Shown: positions 8,655 through 10,265 of the stretch, piece after piece
How the letters are laid out: each line of letters starts with the position of its first letter
Numbering within the stretch: position 1 is the stretch's first letter
Source of the DNA: Actinomortierella ambigua
Lineage: Eukaryota > Mortierellomycota > Mortierellomycetes > Mortierellales > Mortierellaceae
Reading direction: 5' to 3'
NCBI GenBank assembly: GCA_016098155.1
Contig: JAAAJB010000867.1
Location: 1 to 10,265, forward strand
Length of the DNA: 10,265 bases
Notes under the pieces: model-generated
Told to the model about the DNA's origin: nothing
The model's database searches: none
What the model saw: the letters and a program-made list of their open reading frames with translations, nothing else
Position numbers and translations under genes: made by a program

Positions 8655-8815
8655 GAGCCGGCGTTTCGCGAAATGCTTTCAAGAACGAACAGAACGGCGA
8701 AACATATTGCGAAAATCCAAATCGGGACAAAAAATCCCGAAATACGTATTTGGCGAAATGCGATCAAGAACGAACAGAGTAGCGAAACGTTTTGCCAAAA
8801 AATATGGCCGCATAT
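8655..8815. repeat. Block with two diverged direct repeats and short palindromes
   Basis: Two copies of a 49-base unit start at 8668 and 8753, 85 bases apart, and match at about 40 of 49 positions. Both share GCGAAATGC and TCAAGAACGAACAGA. Between them are a hairpin-capable CGGGA..TCCCG pair near 8723-8739 and the palindrome AATACGTATT. TTTCGCGAAA is palindromic at 8664-8673, and CGTTTCGC (8662-8669) recurs inverted at 8782-8789. The pattern suits the end of a non-autonomous transposon or a MITE remnant, but no clear target-site duplication was found. Confidence 0.5.
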
Positions 8816-8849
8816 CTAGACCTCATTACCTGCTACCCAAGCAGCATAT

Positions 8850-9112
8850 TCATTGCACCCACGCGTCCAGAAGCTGATGACTAGCTCGGCTCACCTCTCT
8901 CTCTCTCTCTCTCTCTCCTCCCTTGGGGTAAATCCTGCTGTATCGACGATGTTAGTGAAGTAGTTCCTGGCAATCTGGTCAGGAGAACACCCTGCTCACC
9001 GCCAAGGAGAGCGTACCCTTTTTTGTCCCGAGGTTACGCAACATTGATAGAGCGACACATACTTGTCATCGACGTCGGGCGTTGTCGTTGTCTTTTGCGT
9101 CTGAGAGGTCAT
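8850..9112 (-). CDS. Speculative spliced minus-strand ORF next to the GAT/GGT repeat
   Basis: A minus-strand ATG at 9112 opens sixteen codons plus two bases (MTSQTQKTTTTPDVDD, then AA) before a consensus donor GTATGT at 9062. A perfect CTAAC branch site lies at 8955-8951 and CAG acceptors at 8940-8938 and 8937-8935. Joined at 8934 the frame gives a 44-residue product ending at 8852-8850. Alternatively a GTGAGC donor at 8894 leads, phase 0, to the 8300-8491 frame. The second exon reads through a (GA)n tract as alternating Glu and Arg, which lowers confidence. No family is recognised. Confidence 0.22.
8894..8918 (+). repeat. (CT)n dinucleotide microsatellite
   Basis: About eleven CT units. On the minus strand this is the GA tract that would encode Glu-Arg repeats in the speculative spliced ORF. 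Confidence 0.8.
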
Positions 9113-9129
9113 GGTGATGGTGGTGATGA

Positions 9130-9163
<34 letters not shown>

Positions 9164-9212
9164 GATGATGGTGAAATGAGGGTGATGAGGGTGGTGGTGA
9201 TGGTGATGAGAG

Positions 9213-9243
<31 letters not shown>

Positions 9244-9621
9244 GATGATGATGGTGATGATGATGAGTGATGAGGGTGGTGATGATGATGAGGGTGGTGA
9301 TGATGGTGATGAGGGTGATGAGGGTGGTGGTGGTGATGGTGATGGAGAGTGATGATGATGGTGGTGGTGATGGTGATGCTGGTGGTGATGATGGTGATGA
9401 GGGTGGTGGTGGTGGTGGTGGTGAGGGTGGTGGTGGTATGATGGTGATGATGATGATGATGGTGATGATGGTGATGATGGTGATGATGGTGATGATGATG
9501 GTGGTGATGCTGGTGGTGGTGGTGGTGATGAGGGTGGTGGTGGTGATGATGGTGACGATGATGACTATGATGGTGGAGGTGACGATGATGGTGATGATGA
9601 TGATTATGATGGTTGTGGTGA
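9113..9621 (+). repeat. Large (GAT/GGT)n compound microsatellite, nearly free of cytosine
   Basis: About 500 bases made almost wholly of GAT, GGT and occasional GAG triplets on the plus strand, with only a handful of C residues in the whole tract. On the minus strand all three frames stay open because CAT/CAC, ATC/ACC and TCA/CCA contain no stop. Hence the long His-rich and Ile/Thr-rich open frames there (for example 9066-9833 and 8996-9682) are products of the repeat, not evidence of genes. Runs of GGT could form two-layer G-quadruplexes. Confidence 0.92.
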
Positions 9622-10265
9622 GCACGAAAAGTCCTGATCTTGCTTGTCCATTTCCCGATAGCCATTCCCCTTGATGGCCCAAACTGGCTAATTGTATTGG
9701 TTGAGCTATTGCCAGCTGTGTTAGTTGCAGTCAACGATGAGGTTGTTGAAGAAGTAGTTGTTATCATCGTTTCACCGTGCTTCGCGACATTGGCCTGTTG
9801 ATATCCCTCCTGTACTTCCTTGAGCAAAGCCACGTCCTATTCGTTGCGACTACGACTCCAGCCCACCATGAACAAAATCCATCGGACCACCAAGTGCCGA
9901 TGCCTGTCCATGCAATACTGGGTCCGGTAGAGCTCCGCCGTCATCAGGACAGAGCAACAGATATATACTATCTGACGCTGTGGGCCACACCTTCTGGATA
10001 TCTCTATTCGCCTTCAAATGCAGCTGTTCCATCGGACGTGTTCCTACTGTTTCACCTTAAGCATCTGAAAATGTCAAGATCGCATACCAGCGTCCAAAAT
10101 AATGCTCATCCACGTGTCTGTCATTGGCACCCAGGTGCTCTCGATAATGTCGCAGCCCACGCGCGGTCGTCCAAAAAGAGCACGGATCGCGAAGCAGCCA
10201 GAAGGAATGGACCGGCAGGACTTTACAGGGGTAGGATGCGTCTCTCGGCCGTGATCGTTTTTTTT
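9622..10265 (-). pseudogene. Coding-like minus-strand remnant with broken frames
   Basis: Several minus-strand stretches look like protein but do not share one open frame. One frame is open from the right edge to a TGA at 10076-10074, has further stops at 10046, 10016 and 9839, and is then open from 9836 into the GAT/GGT tract. It contains a Thr/Ser/Asn-rich segment after ALLKEVQEGYQQANV. A second frame is open 10056-9853 between a TAA (10059-10057) and a TAG (9852-9850), with first-codon purine bias. Passing between frames needs a frameshift or a very short intron. All four stops in the first frame are one C-to-T change from CAG or CGA. I recognise no family; it may be a decayed gene or chance open frames. 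Confidence 0.28.

Noticed and set aside
9066..9833. 255-residue polyhistidine ORF as a metal-binding protein
   Set aside because: The histidines come from a trinucleotide repeat that is stop-free in all three minus frames, so openness is no evidence of selection.

Overview
The window looks like nuclear DNA of a filamentous fungus. It carries a Zn2Cys6 (fungal-type binuclear zinc cluster) regulator gene split by two short introns with GT..AG ends and CTGAT or CTAAT-like branch sites. It also has long pyrimidine-rich leaders, many microsatellites and no bacterial operon features. The heavy CAG/CAA coding repeats and the short introns would suit an early-diverging fungus of the Mortierella type, but that placement is an inference from style, not a homology result.

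Layout, left to right. (1) At 1-242, on the minus strand, there is a possible 5' end of a divergent gene. It has an ATG at 36 running off the left edge and a candidate leader intron at 106-242. (2) 243-3013 is a long stretch with no gene I can support; it holds a T15 run, a (GCT)n tract at 2431-2456 and a (TC)n tract at 2775-2811. (3) 3014-5230 is the control region and leader of the main gene. It has a distal TATA box at 3100, a 925-base ATG-free stretch, a strong donor site at 3839, a proximal TATA box at 4768 and a second ATG-free stretch of about 440 bases ending at the start codon. (4) 5231-7729 is the main gene: three coding exons, 763 residues, an N-terminal Zn2Cys6 domain, three glutamine-rich tracts, an acidic patch and 21 Ser-Pro sites. 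(5) 7730-7900 is its probable 3' UTR. (6) 7900-8300 has no supported gene. (7) 8300-9112 holds weak minus-strand coding signals that can be joined by plausible introns, interrupted by a 160-base block with two diverged direct repeats at 8655-8815. (8) 9113-9621 is a nearly cytosine-free (GAT/GGT)n tract of about 500 bases. (9) 9622-10265 is minus-strand coding-like sequence with broken reading frames.

Only the transcription factor gene is well supported. Its upstream region suggests elaborate control: two candidate promoters, a leader intron, and a long upstream ORF overlapping the start codon that would be inhibitory unless spliced out or left out by the proximal start site. The right third of the window looks like decayed or repeat-invaded gene sequence. 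No complete mobile element, tRNA, rRNA or CRISPR array was seen.
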